In this document: positions 1 through 9,040 of the stretch, one piece after another
Position numbering within the stretch: position 1 is the first letter of the stretch
Layout of the letters: every line of letters starts with the position of its first letter
NCBI RefSeq assembly: GCF_947259345.1
Contig: NZ_CAMYLS010000013.1
Location: 62,001-126,000 of the forward strand
Length of the DNA: 64,000 nt
Source of the DNA: an uncultured Maricaulis sp.
Lineage (GTDB): Bacteria > Pseudomonadota > Alphaproteobacteria > Caulobacterales > Maricaulaceae
Direction of reading: 5' to 3'
Notes under the pieces: generated by a model
Databases searched by the model: none
What the model was told of the DNA's origin: nothing
Seen by the model: the letters and a program-made list of their open reading frames with translations, nothing else
Made by a program: the position numbers and the translations under genes

Positions 1-2031
1 CGTACCGCTCTCGATCACACCGCCATCTTCGCCCGCCATTGTGATGATGCGGGCATTGGTCAGGGCGACCATTCCGGCCGGCCGGTCAGACGTGGCCGTG
101 ATTGACAGATCTAGCCCCTCGGTCGGCGGCGTATACTCGCGCTCGCCGGTCGGGTCGGGCCGGAAATCAGCCACATCGGCCGTGTAGAACGTCGGTCCCA
201 TCGACCAGTGGACGGCATCACCGCTGCCACTCCAATGAAAATAGCTGCCGCCATTGCCGGACACTTCCACGGTGGGAAGCGCGGAACTGCCGCGACCGCC
301 GGACACCGATTGCGGTCCGGGCAGAAGCGGTTGGACGAAGACATCGTAATTCTGGCGGAAGGCGACATGGGTGCCGTCCGGCGAGACCTGATAACCCGTG
401 ACCAGATCACCGGTCACATGGGTGCGCTCATTGGTGCCGTCCAGATCCATGGAGACCAGGCTGGCGCCACCGCCGCCACGCGTCACGAAGATGCGGTCAT
501 TCGAGCTGCCGAAATGCGGGTCGGATCCGCTATCGCTGACGCGAACCATGTCACCGCCATCAGCCGGGACGCGATAAACCCCTTCATTCTCGGACCATTC
601 CGGCGCGGTCAGGAAACCGCCCGAGCCCTTTTCGAAGACCACGGTCTCGCCATCGGGCGAGAAGCGCGGATTGCGATAATGACCCGGCTCGTCCGTCAGC
701 ACGCGCTCGCGACCACCCCGGGCGGAAATCGTGCGGATCGAGCCCAGTTCTTCATCATCCCAGGTCACGAAAGCGATCGTGCGGCCATCGACCGACCAGG
801 TCGGCATCATCTCGCGGCGCGTACCGTCATCGCGCGTCAAACGGCGCGGTTCGCCTCCATCCGCACTGCGCACCCAGAGCTGACCGAGTGTCTCATAAAC
901 AACCTGGCTGCCATCGGGGGATGCCGTGGCGAAGCGCGGCATGCGAGTCTGGAAAGTGTCGGGCGCCACCTCGACCGACGGGCGCGGCGGGTCGATCACA
1001 TCGCGCGTATCATTGACGCTGAAGGGGATATTGGTGACTTCGCCGGTCTCGACATCAACCCGCTGGATACCGCCCTCGGCCCAATAGACGATGGAGCCGC
1101 CATCCGGCATCCAGTCCATATTGGGATACATGCCGGTCACGCCCCAGGTTTCCTGCATGTCCTGATCGACAGCATCGACGAGGCGACGCTCCTCTCCGGT
1201 CTGCAGATCCTTGATCCACAGGCCGGACTGGATCCGGTCACGACGCACAAAAGCCATGTAACGGCCATCCGGCGATGGTGCGGGCCGCACCGCGCCGCCA
1301 GCCCCGGACACAGCCGTGTCGGTCTCGCCGGTTTCCATGTCATAGCGACGGATATTGAACAGGTCGGTGTTGGAGTCCTGGGCGTAGATGAAGGTGTTCC
1401 CGGAGGTCACATTCTGCGTGTAGTAGAGATATCGGCCATCCGGCGAGAAGATCGGCTCGCCAAGCTCTTTCTGGAAATTCTCATTGGGACGCTCGACCAG
1501 CTGGACGCCGCCGCCACCCAGGACGTGATAGAGCCAGATTTCACCGGTACCCGCCGAACGCGTCGTGGTGAAATGCTTGCGCGCCGCGATATAGCGACCC
1601 GACGGATGCCAGGCGCCATTATTGAGAAGGCGGAAACTTTCCTCGGTGAGCTGGCGCGCACCCGAGCCATCGACATTCATGATCCAGATATTGTCACCGC
1701 CGGCGCGATCGGAGGTGAAGGAAATCTGGCTGCCATCCGGCGAAAAGCGCGGCTGGATCTCCCAGGGCAGGCCGGAGGAGATATTGGTCGCCTCACCGCC
1801 TGTGATCGGCATGGTGTAGATGTCACCCAAAAGATCGAAGGCGATCGTCTGACCGTCCGGACTGACATCCAGCGACATCCAGGTGCCTTCGGTGACATTG
1901 ATGTCGATCGCGCGCGTCTCGAGCGGTGGATTGGCAACATCCCAGCCCTCGGCGGCCTCGTCCTGCATGGCAAAGGCCGGCGCAGCGGAAAGCATTGTAC
2001 TGGCAGCCAGAATTGAAACAAATTTGGTCAT
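1..2031 (-). CDS. Secreted TolB-like beta-propeller/amidohydrolase, 3' part outside window
   Basis: The reading frame is open from an ATG at 2031 to the window edge (677 codons). It starts with a clear signal peptide (MTKFVSILAASTMLSAAPAFA) and then shows many WD40/TolB-type propeller motifs of the form SPDG, for example DVSPDGQTIAFD, RFSPDGSQISF and IFSPDGRYLYY. The last residues before the edge (about 655-677, VALTNARIITMAGEDGG) are the first beta strands of an amidohydrolase domain. This matches the family of roughly 1000-1100 aa periplasmic proteins with an N-terminal TolB propeller and a C-terminal metal-dependent amidohydrolase. Substrate is unknown. The start is preceded by GGGGGAAGAG, a good ribosome site that overlaps a hairpin (see 2038-2060). 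Confidence 0.85.
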   Translation of the reverse strand, partial: MTKFVSILAASTMLSAAPAFAMQDEAAEGWDVANPPLETRAIDINVTEGTWMSLDVSPDGQTIAFDLLGDIYTMPITGGEATNISSGLPWEIQPRFSPDGSQISFTSDRAGGDNIWIMNVDGSGARQLTEESFRLLNNGAWHPSGRYIAARKHFTTTRSAGTGEIWLYHVLGGGGVQLVERPNENFQKELGEPIFSPDGRYLYYTQNVTSGNTFIYAQDSNTDLFNIRRYDMETGETDTAVSGAGGAVRPAPSPDGRYMAFVRRDRIQSGLWIKDLQTGEERRLVDAVDQDMQETWGVTGMYPNMDWMPDGGSIVYWAEGGIQRVDVETGEVTNIPFSVNDTRDVIDPPRPSVEVAPDTFQTRMPRFATASPDGSQVVYETLGQLWVRSADGGEPRRLTRDDGTRREMMPTWSVDGRTIAFVTWDDEELGSIRTISARGGRERVLTDEPGHYRNPRFSPDGETVVFEKGSGGFLTAPEWSENEGVYRVPADGGDMVRVSDSGSDPHFGSSNDRIFVTRGGGGASLVSMDLDGTNERTHVTGDLVTGYQVSPDGTHVAFRQNYDVFVQPLLPGPQSVSGGRGSSALPTVEVSGNGGSYFHWSGSGDAVHWSMGPTFYTADVADFRPDPTGEREYTPPTEGLDLSITATSDRPAGMVALTNARIITMAGEDGGVIESGT

Positions 2032-2037
2032 CTCTTC

Positions 2038-2060
2038 CCCCAAGAATTGGAATCTTGGGG
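2038..2060 (-). promoter_or_regulatory. 5'-UTR hairpin overlapping the ribosome site of the propeller/amidohydrolase gene
   Basis: The arms CCCCAAGA (2038-2045) and TCTTGGGG (2053-2060) form a perfect 8-bp stem with a 7-nt loop. It lies 7 nt upstream of the ATG at 2031. On the minus-strand mRNA the distal arm ends in GGGG, which is also the 5' part of the Shine-Dalgarno stretch GGGGGAAGAG, so folding would partly hide the ribosome site. A regulatory role is an inference. Confidence 0.4.
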
Positions 2061-2142
2061 CAGAGACTAGGGCGCAAACCGGCTGACCACAAACTGACCT
2101 GTCCGTAACATTTGCGCGACCGGTCGGGCGGAGCTGCTGGCG

Positions 2143-2594
2143 CTAGTGCGCTCCGCCCATGCGACCGAGGCGGACCTTGTAGTCATCAACCAGTTCATAG
2201 GCCGGGTCATCATCGCTATCGACCATCAACGTCCCGGCCGTATCAGAAGCTTGTGGCAATCGCGGCTGAGATGGCGCAACTCGATCCGCTTGCCCGCCTG
2301 GTCGCATTGCAACGCCAGGCCCTCCATCGCCAGCAGGGCAGACGGGTCGACCACGCGGCCGTCGGCGAAATCGCGCACGACGCGGTCGCGGTCATTCCCG
2401 CCGAGGCGCTCACCGGCCTGGATGTGCCGCGCTGCGTTCCACGCATAGACCGGGGCCGAAACGATGACACCGATAATGACCGCGATGGCGAGGTCGGCAT
2501 ACACCGGCTGGCCGAGGCGGATGACCCGCCCAGCGACGACATCTATGGCCACCAGCGGTGCCCGGTTCGACGACGCGGCGTGGTAACACTTCAC
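2143..2594 (-). pseudogene. Small single-TM protein gene, probably frameshifted near its 3' end
   Basis: From a GTG at 2594 the frame gives 122 residues with one hydrophobic helix (about residues 33-51, YADLAIAVIIGVIVSAPVYA), then a soluble part, and stops at 2226-2228. Just upstream of this stop, another frame of the same strand (about 2270 down to the TAG at 2143-2145) reads ASDTAGTLMVDSDDDPAYEL... and ends GRMGGAH. This has the composition of real protein, unlike the basic tail of the first frame. The simplest reading is one gene of about 150 codons with a 1-nt deletion around 2245-2275, either a true mutation or a sequence error. Family not recognised. It is divergent from the hfsE-like gene. 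The GTG start has a weak ribosome site. Confidence 0.45.
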
Positions 2595-2636
2595 TAACCA
2601 CGCTTCTCAACGAAATCTTTTGCCTGCTCTGCTCCA

Positions 2637-4214
2637 ATGGCGCCAAGATCGATGGGGACAGCTGTGGATTACTCCAACGCACCACGCACGAATGGCCAAC
2701 AAATGCCGAAAGCCACCGGCCCGGCCAATGATACGTCAGACGCCCTGCGCCCGTCCAATCCAGACACGGCAAGCCTGACCCGCGCCCACATGAAGGCGGA
2801 TGCGCGCGCGCCGCGCCACCGCATCAATCGCAAGGCGCTGGGCCATGTCTGGCAAAGCCTTGATATCTTCGTCATCCTGATCCTGACTGTGACCGGTGCC
2901 TATGCCATGTCCGGCGGTGCTGTGACCGAAGTCGCCGCGGGCGAGCTCCTGCCCTTGCTGGCCTTCGCGGCCCTGTGCCCTGCCTTGGCCATGCTGATGC
3001 GCCTCTACAAGGTGGAGCCGCGCGAGACAGCGTCGGGGCGCTTGCTCCGGGCCCTGACCGCGACCGCCACAGCCGGGACCGTCATCACCGCCCTCGCCCA
3101 TGTCACGGCGCCGAATGTCATGCATCTCGTGGCAACTTTCGCCATCACAAGCGTCGGTGCCGTTACCCTGCTTCACGTCATCTATGCCGGCTTCATCCAG
3201 CACTGGGCCAAGGCCGGTCGTCTGGCCCGCAATGTCGTGCTGGTCGGCGCAACGCCCAATGCCAGCAAGCTGATCAAGGCCAATGCCGGTTCAGGCACCG
3301 TAAATGTTGTCGGCATCTTTGATGACCGCAAGGCCCGCAGCCCCCAGGCCCTCGCCGGTGCGCCCTATCTGGGCACGACGGATGATCTGCTCAGCTGGTC
3401 ACTTCTGCACGAGGTCGACCGCATCATCCTGACCGTGACACCCAAAGCCGAGGATCGTGTCCGCTTGCTTCTGACCAAGCTGCGCGCCCTGCCGCACACG
3501 GTGTGTCTCTTGCTGGATCTGGATTCCTTTGACCCGGCTGAAACCTCGCTGGACGACATTGTCGGAGTCCAGGCTGCCCGCATGAGCGGCGTCGAGGAGC
3601 GTTTCGGCCACTTGTTGGCCAAACGCCTGCAGGACATCTTATTCGGCCTTGGCCTCTTTCTGGCGACATTGCCCCTGATGATGCTGATTGGCTTGGCTGT
3701 GCGCCTTGACAGTCGCGGTCCGGTCCTGTTCCGGCAAGTCCGCGAAGGCTTTAATGGCCGCCCCATAAATGTGCTGAAATTCCGCACCATGCGCCACGAC
3801 CCGAACGCAGCCGACAAGCCGGTGCGTCAGGTCGAACTGGATGACCCGCGCGTCACGCGGATCGGCGGTTTCCTGCGCAAGACGAGTCTCGATGAATTGC
3901 CGCAATTGTGGAATGTCCTGACCGGCGACATGTCCCTCGTCGGCCCGCGTCCGCACGCACCCGGAATGCGAACCGGTGGCACAGAGACGGCCAATCTTGT
4001 CGCTGAATATGCCCACCGTCACCGCGTGAAGCCCGGAATAACCGGGTGGGCCCAGGTCAATGGCTCGCGCGGCCCCCTGCACTCGCCTGAGGCCGCCCGT
4101 GAGCGGATCGCGCTGGATGTTGCCTATATCGACAAATCCAATTTCTGGTTCGATATCTGGATCATGCTACGCACCCTGCCGGCACTGCTGGGCGACAAGA
4201 TCAATATTCGCTGA
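2637..4214 (+). CDS. hfsE: Polyprenyl-phosphate glycosyl-1-phosphate transferase (HfsE-like)
   Basis: This 525-aa inner-membrane protein should transfer a sugar-1-phosphate to undecaprenyl phosphate and so start repeat-unit synthesis. The N-terminal half has several TM helices and a CoA-binding-like Rossmann region (about 195-310, [13 protein letters not shown]). A further TM helix ([21 protein letters not shown]) precedes the C-terminal bacterial sugar transferase domain, which carries [31 protein letters not shown] and [15 protein letters not shown]. This is the PHPT architecture of WcaJ and Caulobacter HfsE/PssY/PssZ. The position at one end of a cluster with deacetylase, flippase, polymerase, Wza- and Wzc-like genes supports HfsE. 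The start is uncertain: the ATG at 2637 lacks a clear ribosome site, and in-frame ATG 2652 or GTG 2664 are alternatives that remove only part of a variable head. Confidence 0.85.
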   Translation: MAPRSMGTAVDYSNAPRTNGQQMPKATGPANDTSDALRPSNPDTASLTRAHMKADARAPRHRINRKALGHVWQSLDIFVILILTVTGAYAMSGGAVTEVAAGELLPLLAFAALCPALAMLMRLYKVEPRETASGRLLRALTATATAGTVITALAHVTAPNVMHLVATFAITSVGAVTLLHVIYAGFIQHWAKAGRLARNVVLVGATPNASKLIKANAGSGTVNVVGIFDDRKARSPQALAGAPYLGTTDDLLSWSLLHEVDRIILTVTPKAEDRVRLLLTKLRALPHTVCLLLDLDSFDPAETSLDDIVGVQAARMSGVEERFGHLLAKRLQDILFGLGLFLATLPLMMLIGLAVRLDSRGPVLFRQVREGFNGRPINVLKFRTMRHDPNAADKPVRQVELDDPRVTRIGGFLRKTSLDELPQLWNVLTGDMSLVGPRPHAPGMRTGGTETANLVAEYAHRHRVKPGITGWAQVNGSRGPLHSPEAARERIALDVAYIDKSNFWFDIWIMLRTLPALLGDKINIR

Positions 4215-4223
4215 GACCGAAAT

Positions 4224-5432
4224 CTACCGCCGCAGGAAGGGGACGGGCCGCGCGGCATTAGACGACCAGGCCCGTGACAGAGTGTCCAACAATGCCGATT
4301 GCGGATCCGGCTGGCGCGCACCAGCATCCCCTCCATAGAGCGGGTTAAACCGGTTCTCGGCATTCTCGTACACACGCCAGCCACTATCCCAACGGAATAC
4401 CGACCAGGCCGCGCCTTGGGCTTCTGCCGCTGCGATACGGCGGGCTAGATAACCCGCAGCGCCGGGCGCCCAACGTGACACGCCGAACTCGCCGAGCATC
4501 CAGGGTCCGGACATTGGTTGATCAAACTCAGCCAGGGACGGGTTGAATTCGATATCGGCACCCGCGCCCTGATGGGTGTAGTCGCGCGGCGAATAATCAT
4601 GAACGGCCAGGACCTGGCCTGACACGGCGTGGCGGTCAATCAGCCCGGCGAACGCCAGATTGGCATAACCATCCGGACTGACGAGAATTGGCGTCTCCGG
4701 ATCAACCGCCCGAACGGCCCGGCTCAGACGCCCACAGAGCGATGGCCAATCCGCGGGTGTCCCGGCTACCGCTTCGGCCAGGCGATCGGCGTCCCAGATA
4801 TCCAGATCATCGCCATCGGGTCCGCGCGCGGCCAGATTGGCGTTAGGCTCCACCATCAGGAGATACCCGGCCAGATTGGAATAATGCCTGAAATGGCGCG
4901 CCGTATGGGCCCACATCGCCTCCCAGCCATCTTGCGCCTCGCACGATTGCCAAACGCGTTCATTGATGTGGTCGGCCGGAAACCAGCTTCCGGCCTGGTC
5001 GCGATGAAACGTAAATTCGCTCCGGCCAGGCCCGGTCCGAAAGCCGATCACGACATAGAGGCCCTGACGTGCACACCGACGAATGATGGCATGCAAATGT
5101 TGCTCGATCGCCGGGTCGATCGCAAAGGGCGGCGCCTCGCCAGCCAGCCCGGGATGTGACAGCACGACCAGATTGGCGCCAAGACGTGCCAGGCGCGCCA
5201 GCGAGGCATCACTGACTGGTGCCCCCACAGATCCGCGTCCCAGAAATTCGGGCCCATCAATTTCAGGATAAACACGCCGCTGGGCGATGACGGCACCGCG
5301 CAAATGAACGCCAGTCGCATTGTCCCAGAGCTGCAGACGGTTTGGTCTGGCCTGGGACCAAACGCCGCCCGCCGGCGCCGCCATGGCAGCGGTCGCGGCC
5401 AGGAGGCCGTGGCGTCTCGTGACGCCGGTCAC
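4224..5432 (-). CDS. Tat-exported clan GH-A (GH5-like) glycoside hydrolase in holdfast cluster
   Basis: I place the start at a GTG (5430-5432) that overlaps the stop of the HfsK-like gene as GTGA, so the two are translationally coupled. The 402-aa product begins with a twin-arginine signal (TRRHGLLAATAAMAAPAGG). A TIM-barrel hydrolase follows. E195 in LLMVEPNAN and E315 in WMLGEFGVSR fit the acid/base and nucleophile glutamates, H278-Y280 in AVHDYSPRDY fits the conserved HxY, and W348 lies in VFRWDSG. The residue before E195 is Val, whereas GH5 normally has Asn-Glu there. Likely role is periplasmic cleavage or editing of the exopolysaccharide made by the surrounding genes. It is not among the hfs genes I know from Caulobacter. 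Function and linkage specificity are inferred. Confidence 0.75.
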   Translation of the reverse strand: MTGVTRRHGLLAATAAMAAPAGGVWSQARPNRLQLWDNATGVHLRGAVIAQRRVYPEIDGPEFLGRGSVGAPVSDASLARLARLGANLVVLSHPGLAGEAPPFAIDPAIEQHLHAIIRRCARQGLYVVIGFRTGPGRSEFTFHRDQAGSWFPADHINERVWQSCEAQDGWEAMWAHTARHFRHYSNLAGYLLMVEPNANLAARGPDGDDLDIWDADRLAEAVAGTPADWPSLCGRLSRAVRAVDPETPILVSPDGYANLAFAGLIDRHAVSGQVLAVHDYSPRDYTHQGAGADIEFNPSLAEFDQPMSGPWMLGEFGVSRWAPGAAGYLARRIAAAEAQGAAWSVFRWDSGWRVYENAENRFNPLYGGDAGARQPDPQSALLDTLSRAWSSNAARPVPFLRR

Positions 5433-6508
5433 AGCGCCTGGAAGCCGGTAACCCGGCCGAGTTTTCGAAGAACCTTGTCCGGCCAGTGCCTTGCCGGACC
5501 GAGCGGCGCGCGGGAACACGCCTCGGCCAAAGCCTGGCTTGACCGGGCCAGCCCTCCACGCAGGGATGGCGTCGTAAATCGACCGCTGACAAGGCCGGTC
5601 TGACTGCTCGACAAGTCCTTTTTGAAGCCATAATCGCCCGGGCCGAGCTCAACACCGAGATGACCGATGGCACCGGCTGTGCGCGCCATTTCCACAAGCA
5701 ATAAAACACCGGGGCTCAGGCGACTGTGATCCGGCTCGAAAGCGGGAAACCAATAGTGGCAAAGCCGGTCGCTTGCCATGCCGACATGGACAGCAATGAT
5801 CTGATCGCCGACGCGCAAGCTCGAGCTCACGCCGGAAAAATAATCGCCTTGGCGCCGGAGGACCGCCTTGAGCAAGCGTCCGGTCCACCTCACGGAAAAC
5901 ACATCGAAAACGCCCGTCCGGCGATACTGCGCGCGCTTCAGCCGAACCATCGCCTCAAAAACATCAGCCTGGTAATCGGCCATCACGAAACTGTGGCCGC
6001 CATCGATTTCCTCAAGCCGCCGGAGACGCGTCGCTATATTGCGCATTGCCTTGGGATTCATCGACTTGCGGTCCGCCTGCCAAGCCTCAAAACCCGCAGC
6101 CAGATCGATAACCCAGGAACCATCCGGCGCACCAGCGCCCTGCGCAAATCCACGCTGACTGGCCAGGGCACTGTGAAAGTCAAAAACCGGAATGCCGGCC
6201 TTGGCCAGCCAGGATGCGGGATCCGCTGCGCCGGGCTGCGGGGCAATGACCCCGTGCACATCACCCAGCGGGCCGGCAAGCGGCCGCGCAAAGCCAAGCC
6301 GTCCGGCCTGGAAAGGAAGAAAACCGACAACCGCGCCACGCTCGCGCACAACAAGGACGCGCGTATCATCGCGCGCCTCCTCGCAACACTCGGCGAATTC
6401 CAGCGCGAAATAGGGGCTGGCCAGCGTCGCTTCAGACGCCACGAAGGCACGCCAGGCCCCACGCTCCGCATCGGTCAACTCGCTCGGTTTTCGACAATCG
6501 ACCTGCAT
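5429..6508 (-). CDS. hfsK: GNAT/FemAB-type acyltransferase (HfsK-like)
   Basis: This 359-aa cytoplasmic protein has the CelD/BcsL-type GNAT fold. The N-terminal half has LVVRERGAVVGFLPFQ, and the C-terminal half has RLKRAQYRRTGVFDVF, IIAVHVGMASDRLCHYWFPAFEP, SPGVLLLVEMAR and ELGPGDYGFKKDL, typical of the FemAB-like acetyltransferase domain. In Caulobacter HfsK is an N-acetyltransferase that modifies holdfast polysaccharide and affects its cohesion; the same role is inferred here from fold and cluster. Start ATG 6508 is preceded by GGGAC; a TTG at 6517 in the same frame has a better-placed GGGGACAAGG and is an alternative. It is divergent from the flippase and shares a 4-nt stop/start overlap with the downstream hydrolase. 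Confidence 0.75.
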   Translation of the reverse strand: MQVDCRKPSELTDAERGAWRAFVASEATLASPYFALEFAECCEEARDDTRVLVVRERGAVVGFLPFQAGRLGFARPLAGPLGDVHGVIAPQPGAADPASWLAKAGIPVFDFHSALASQRGFAQGAGAPDGSWVIDLAAGFEAWQADRKSMNPKAMRNIATRLRRLEEIDGGHSFVMADYQADVFEAMVRLKRAQYRRTGVFDVFSVRWTGRLLKAVLRRQGDYFSGVSSSLRVGDQIIAVHVGMASDRLCHYWFPAFEPDHSRLSPGVLLLVEMARTAGAIGHLGVELGPGDYGFKKDLSSSQTGLVSGRFTTPSLRGGLARSSQALAEACSRAPLGPARHWPDKVLRKLGRVTGFQAL

Positions 6509-6641
6509 CGGTCCCAACCTTGTCCCCGTCAGGAATCCCAGATTAGGCGCAACGCCTTAGCAGGCGGTGAACGAATCCAACCTCGCCCGCAAAGCGGCAC
6601 CGCTCTTGCAAGCTTCCCCTCTCAGGCGAGCGGAGCGTTTC

Positions 6642-8093
6642 ATGCTTGGACGACACCTCCTGGGCTATCTGCCCGTGCAATTGGCGCAAGTCCTGGTCGG
6701 ATTTGGCAGTGTGGCCGTGTTCACGCGGATCATGCCGGCCGACGAATACGGACGTTATGCCATTGCGATTGCAGCGCTTTCCCTGACCCACATCGTGACA
6801 TTCACCTGGCTGGAAGCCGCGGTCGCACGCTTCCACGCGCGGGCCGAAACGCGCGGTCGACTGCGCGATCACCTGGCCACGGCCTACGGTCTCTATCTGG
6901 TCATCGCTGTTCTGGCGGGCGGCGCTCTTGTGCTGGGCGTGAACATTCTGCCGGTTGATCCGAAGCTGCAATCCGCGCTCGGCTTTGCGGTGGTCTCGCT
7001 CATTTTGCGCGCCCTCTTGCAAATCGGCCTCGAAACCCATCGCGCCGGCGGCGATGTGGGCCGCTATTCCGCGCTGGAGGCCGGGTATCTCATGGTGGGA
7101 TTCCTGGTTGGAATCGGCGTCATCCTGGCCACTGACCTCGGGGCGGCCGGCGTGTTCGTCGGAACGGCTGTCGCCGCACTGGTCATGCTGACCTTCGACC
7201 TGCCGGTGATGTTGCGACGCGCCGCGAAGGGCCGCCGCCAGCCCGTGCGGGCTGGCAGCTTTGCGCGCTACGGTGCTCCGCTCTCCATTTCCCTGATTTT
7301 CGAACACTTGCTCTCGGTCGGAGACCGTTTCCTGATCGCCGCCCTGATCTCCCAAGGCGCCGTTGGCATGTATGCCGCAGGGTATGGCCTCGCAGACCGG
7401 CTTCTGGACGTCATCTTCATCTGGTTTGGCGCCGCCGTCTGGCCACTCACCATCAAGGCCTTCGAGAAGGACGGCATTGCCGCGGCCCAGGCGATGGCGG
7501 GCCGCGCTGCGGGTCTGATGGGACTGATCTGCTTCCCTGCGGCCGCCGGTCTCGCCCTTGTCGCGGGACCGTTGACCACGCTGATCATCGGCGAGTCCGT
7601 TCGGGCCGAAGCGGCGACCATCCTGCCCTGGATTGCCCTGTCCGGCTTGATGAAAGGCATGATGACCTACTATTTCCACGAGGCCTTCACCCTGACCCGG
7701 AAAACCGGCGCCATGGCGACGATCATGGCGGTGTCCGCGGCTTTCAATCTCGGCCTCAACCTTCTGCTCATCCCGGTCTTTGGCATTGCCGGGGCAGCGA
7801 TGGCCACGGTTGTCGCCTACGCCCTCGCCCTGCTGGCCTGCGCCATGCTGGGACGCCGGCACTTCACCCTGCCCCTGCCCTGGGCGGACTGGATCAAGGC
7901 CGGTGCGGCGACGGCGGTCATGGCCGCGGCCGTCTTCGCCCTCCCTGACATTGGCACGGCCTGGATCGATCTGCTCACGCGCGCTGGAATTGGCGGCGTT
8001 GTTTACGTGATTTCAGCCTATTGCCTGGATATTGCCGGATGCCGGTCCTGGGCGCGTGAGGCTCGCCTCCTTTTTCGACCGGCGGGGGTGTGA
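6642..8093 (+). CDS. hfsF: Polysaccharide flippase, Wzx/PST type (HfsF-like)
   Basis: This 483-aa polytopic membrane protein has about 12-14 predicted TM helices in the MATE/PST arrangement. Features include FGSVAVFTRIMPADEYGRYAIAIA near the N-terminus, SISLIFEHLLSVGDRFLIAALI mid-protein and NLGLNLLLIPVFGIAGAAMATVVAY near the end. It should flip lipid-linked repeat units to the periplasmic face. I chose ATG 6642 because GGAG sits 6 nt upstream and the hydrophobic protein starts there; an upstream GTG at 6567 would add a 25-aa polar extension. The stop overlaps or abuts the next glycosyltransferase, so they form one operon running through 10724. Confidence 0.85.
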   Translation: MLGRHLLGYLPVQLAQVLVGFGSVAVFTRIMPADEYGRYAIAIAALSLTHIVTFTWLEAAVARFHARAETRGRLRDHLATAYGLYLVIAVLAGGALVLGVNILPVDPKLQSALGFAVVSLILRALLQIGLETHRAGGDVGRYSALEAGYLMVGFLVGIGVILATDLGAAGVFVGTAVAALVMLTFDLPVMLRRAAKGRRQPVRAGSFARYGAPLSISLIFEHLLSVGDRFLIAALISQGAVGMYAAGYGLADRLLDVIFIWFGAAVWPLTIKAFEKDGIAAAQAMAGRAAGLMGLICFPAAAGLALVAGPLTTLIIGESVRAEAATILPWIALSGLMKGMMTYYFHEAFTLTRKTGAMATIMAVSAAFNLGLNLLLIPVFGIAGAAMATVVAYALALLACAMLGRRHFTLPLPWADWIKAGAATAVMAAAVFALPDIGTAWIDLLTRAGIGGVVYVISAYCLDIAGCRSWAREARLLFRPAGV

Positions 8094-8095
8094 GT

Positions 8096-9040
8096 ATGAA
8101 TGCGATGACTGAAATCCCGATGCGTGAGCATGCGAATGCGGCCGGGCGCCTGGATCGCAATCCCGAGCTTTCCATCCTTATTCCCTTTTACAATGACGAT
8201 CCGCGGCCGCTCATCAACGCGCTCGACCGGCTCGCCATGCGCGCGGACGATTTGGAAATCGTGCTCTATGATGACGGCGAGCCGGACCCGGCGCTCAACC
8301 AGGCGATATGCACCCATATCGACCGGCTCGACCTGCCCGTACGCGTATTGACCAGCGTTCGTAATCGGGGTCGAGCGGCGGGACGAAACCTGCTCGCCAG
8401 AAGAGCACAAGCGGACTGGCTGCTCTATCTCGACGCCGACATGATCCCGAGCGATGACGCCTTCCTTGATCGCTATCGTCAAGCGCTAGGCGATGGCCGC
8501 GCGGACGCCCTCTTCGGCGGCTATATCACCGCAGACGCGGACCGGCCGGAGCAGGTACTCCATGCTGCCCTGTCGCGGACCAGTGATCATCATGACGCCG
8601 CCGCGCGCAACGCAATCGGCGCGACGGCCTTTTGTTCATCCAATGTGCTGGTCCGTGCGACCGTGATGCGGGCCTGCCCCTTTGATGAAGGCTTCAGCGG
8701 CTGGGGCTGGGAGGATGTCGATTGGGCGGTGACCGCCGCTGACCAATTCCGCCTGGTTCACATCGACAACCCGGCCCGGCATGGCGGCTTGCACGCCACC
8801 GATGAATTGCTCGCAAAGTTCAAAACAGGTGCCGCCAATTTCCGTCGGCTACTGGATCGCCATCCGGAATTGTCCGCCCTGCCCGGCGCCCGCGCCGCCC
8901 GCGCTCTGAAAGCGATGCCCGGACAGCACTGGCTGCGCGGGCTGTGGTCCTGGCTCAGTCGCAACCCGGCCTTGCCACTACGGCTGCGCACGGTGGCGAT
9001 CAAGCTTTGGCGCGCCAGCTGGACATCGGAGGTCTTGTAA
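8096..9040 (+). CDS. GT2 family glycosyltransferase (HfsG-like by position)
   Basis: This 314-aa cytoplasmic GT-A glycosyltransferase shows LSILIPFYNDDPRPL at the N-terminus, EIVLYDDGEPDP, RNRGRAAGRNLLA, the DxD-like LYLDADMIP and the acceptor/base motif GWGWEDVDWAV. It adds a sugar to the growing lipid-linked repeat. Its place between the flippase and the deacetylase matches Caulobacter hfsG (order E-F-G-H), but GT2 proteins are hard to assign without comparison, so I leave the symbol empty. ATG 8096 has GGGGG 6 nt upstream; GTG 8090, which overlaps the flippase stop, is an alternative. The stop TAA shares its last base with the next ATG (TAATG), indicating coupling. Confidence 0.8.
   Translation: MNAMTEIPMREHANAAGRLDRNPELSILIPFYNDDPRPLINALDRLAMRADDLEIVLYDDGEPDPALNQAICTHIDRLDLPVRVLTSVRNRGRAAGRNLLARRAQADWLLYLDADMIPSDDAFLDRYRQALGDGRADALFGGYITADADRPEQVLHAALSRTSDHHDAAARNAIGATAFCSSNVLVRATVMRACPFDEGFSGWGWEDVDWAVTAADQFRLVHIDNPARHGGLHATDELLAKFKTGAANFRRLLDRHPELSALPGARAARALKAMPGQHWLRGLWSWLSRNPALPLRLRTVAIKLWRASWTSEVL

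Noticed and set aside
208-2016. Long plus-strand open frame (602 codons) at the left end
   Set aside because: It is antisense to the signal-peptide-bearing TolB-like propeller frame and has the His/Arg/Asp-rich composition of a shadow frame.
2112-2597. Plus-strand 161-codon frame
   Set aside because: Opposite the TM-containing minus-strand frame; the Ala/Arg/His-rich product and lack of ribosome site argue for a shadow.
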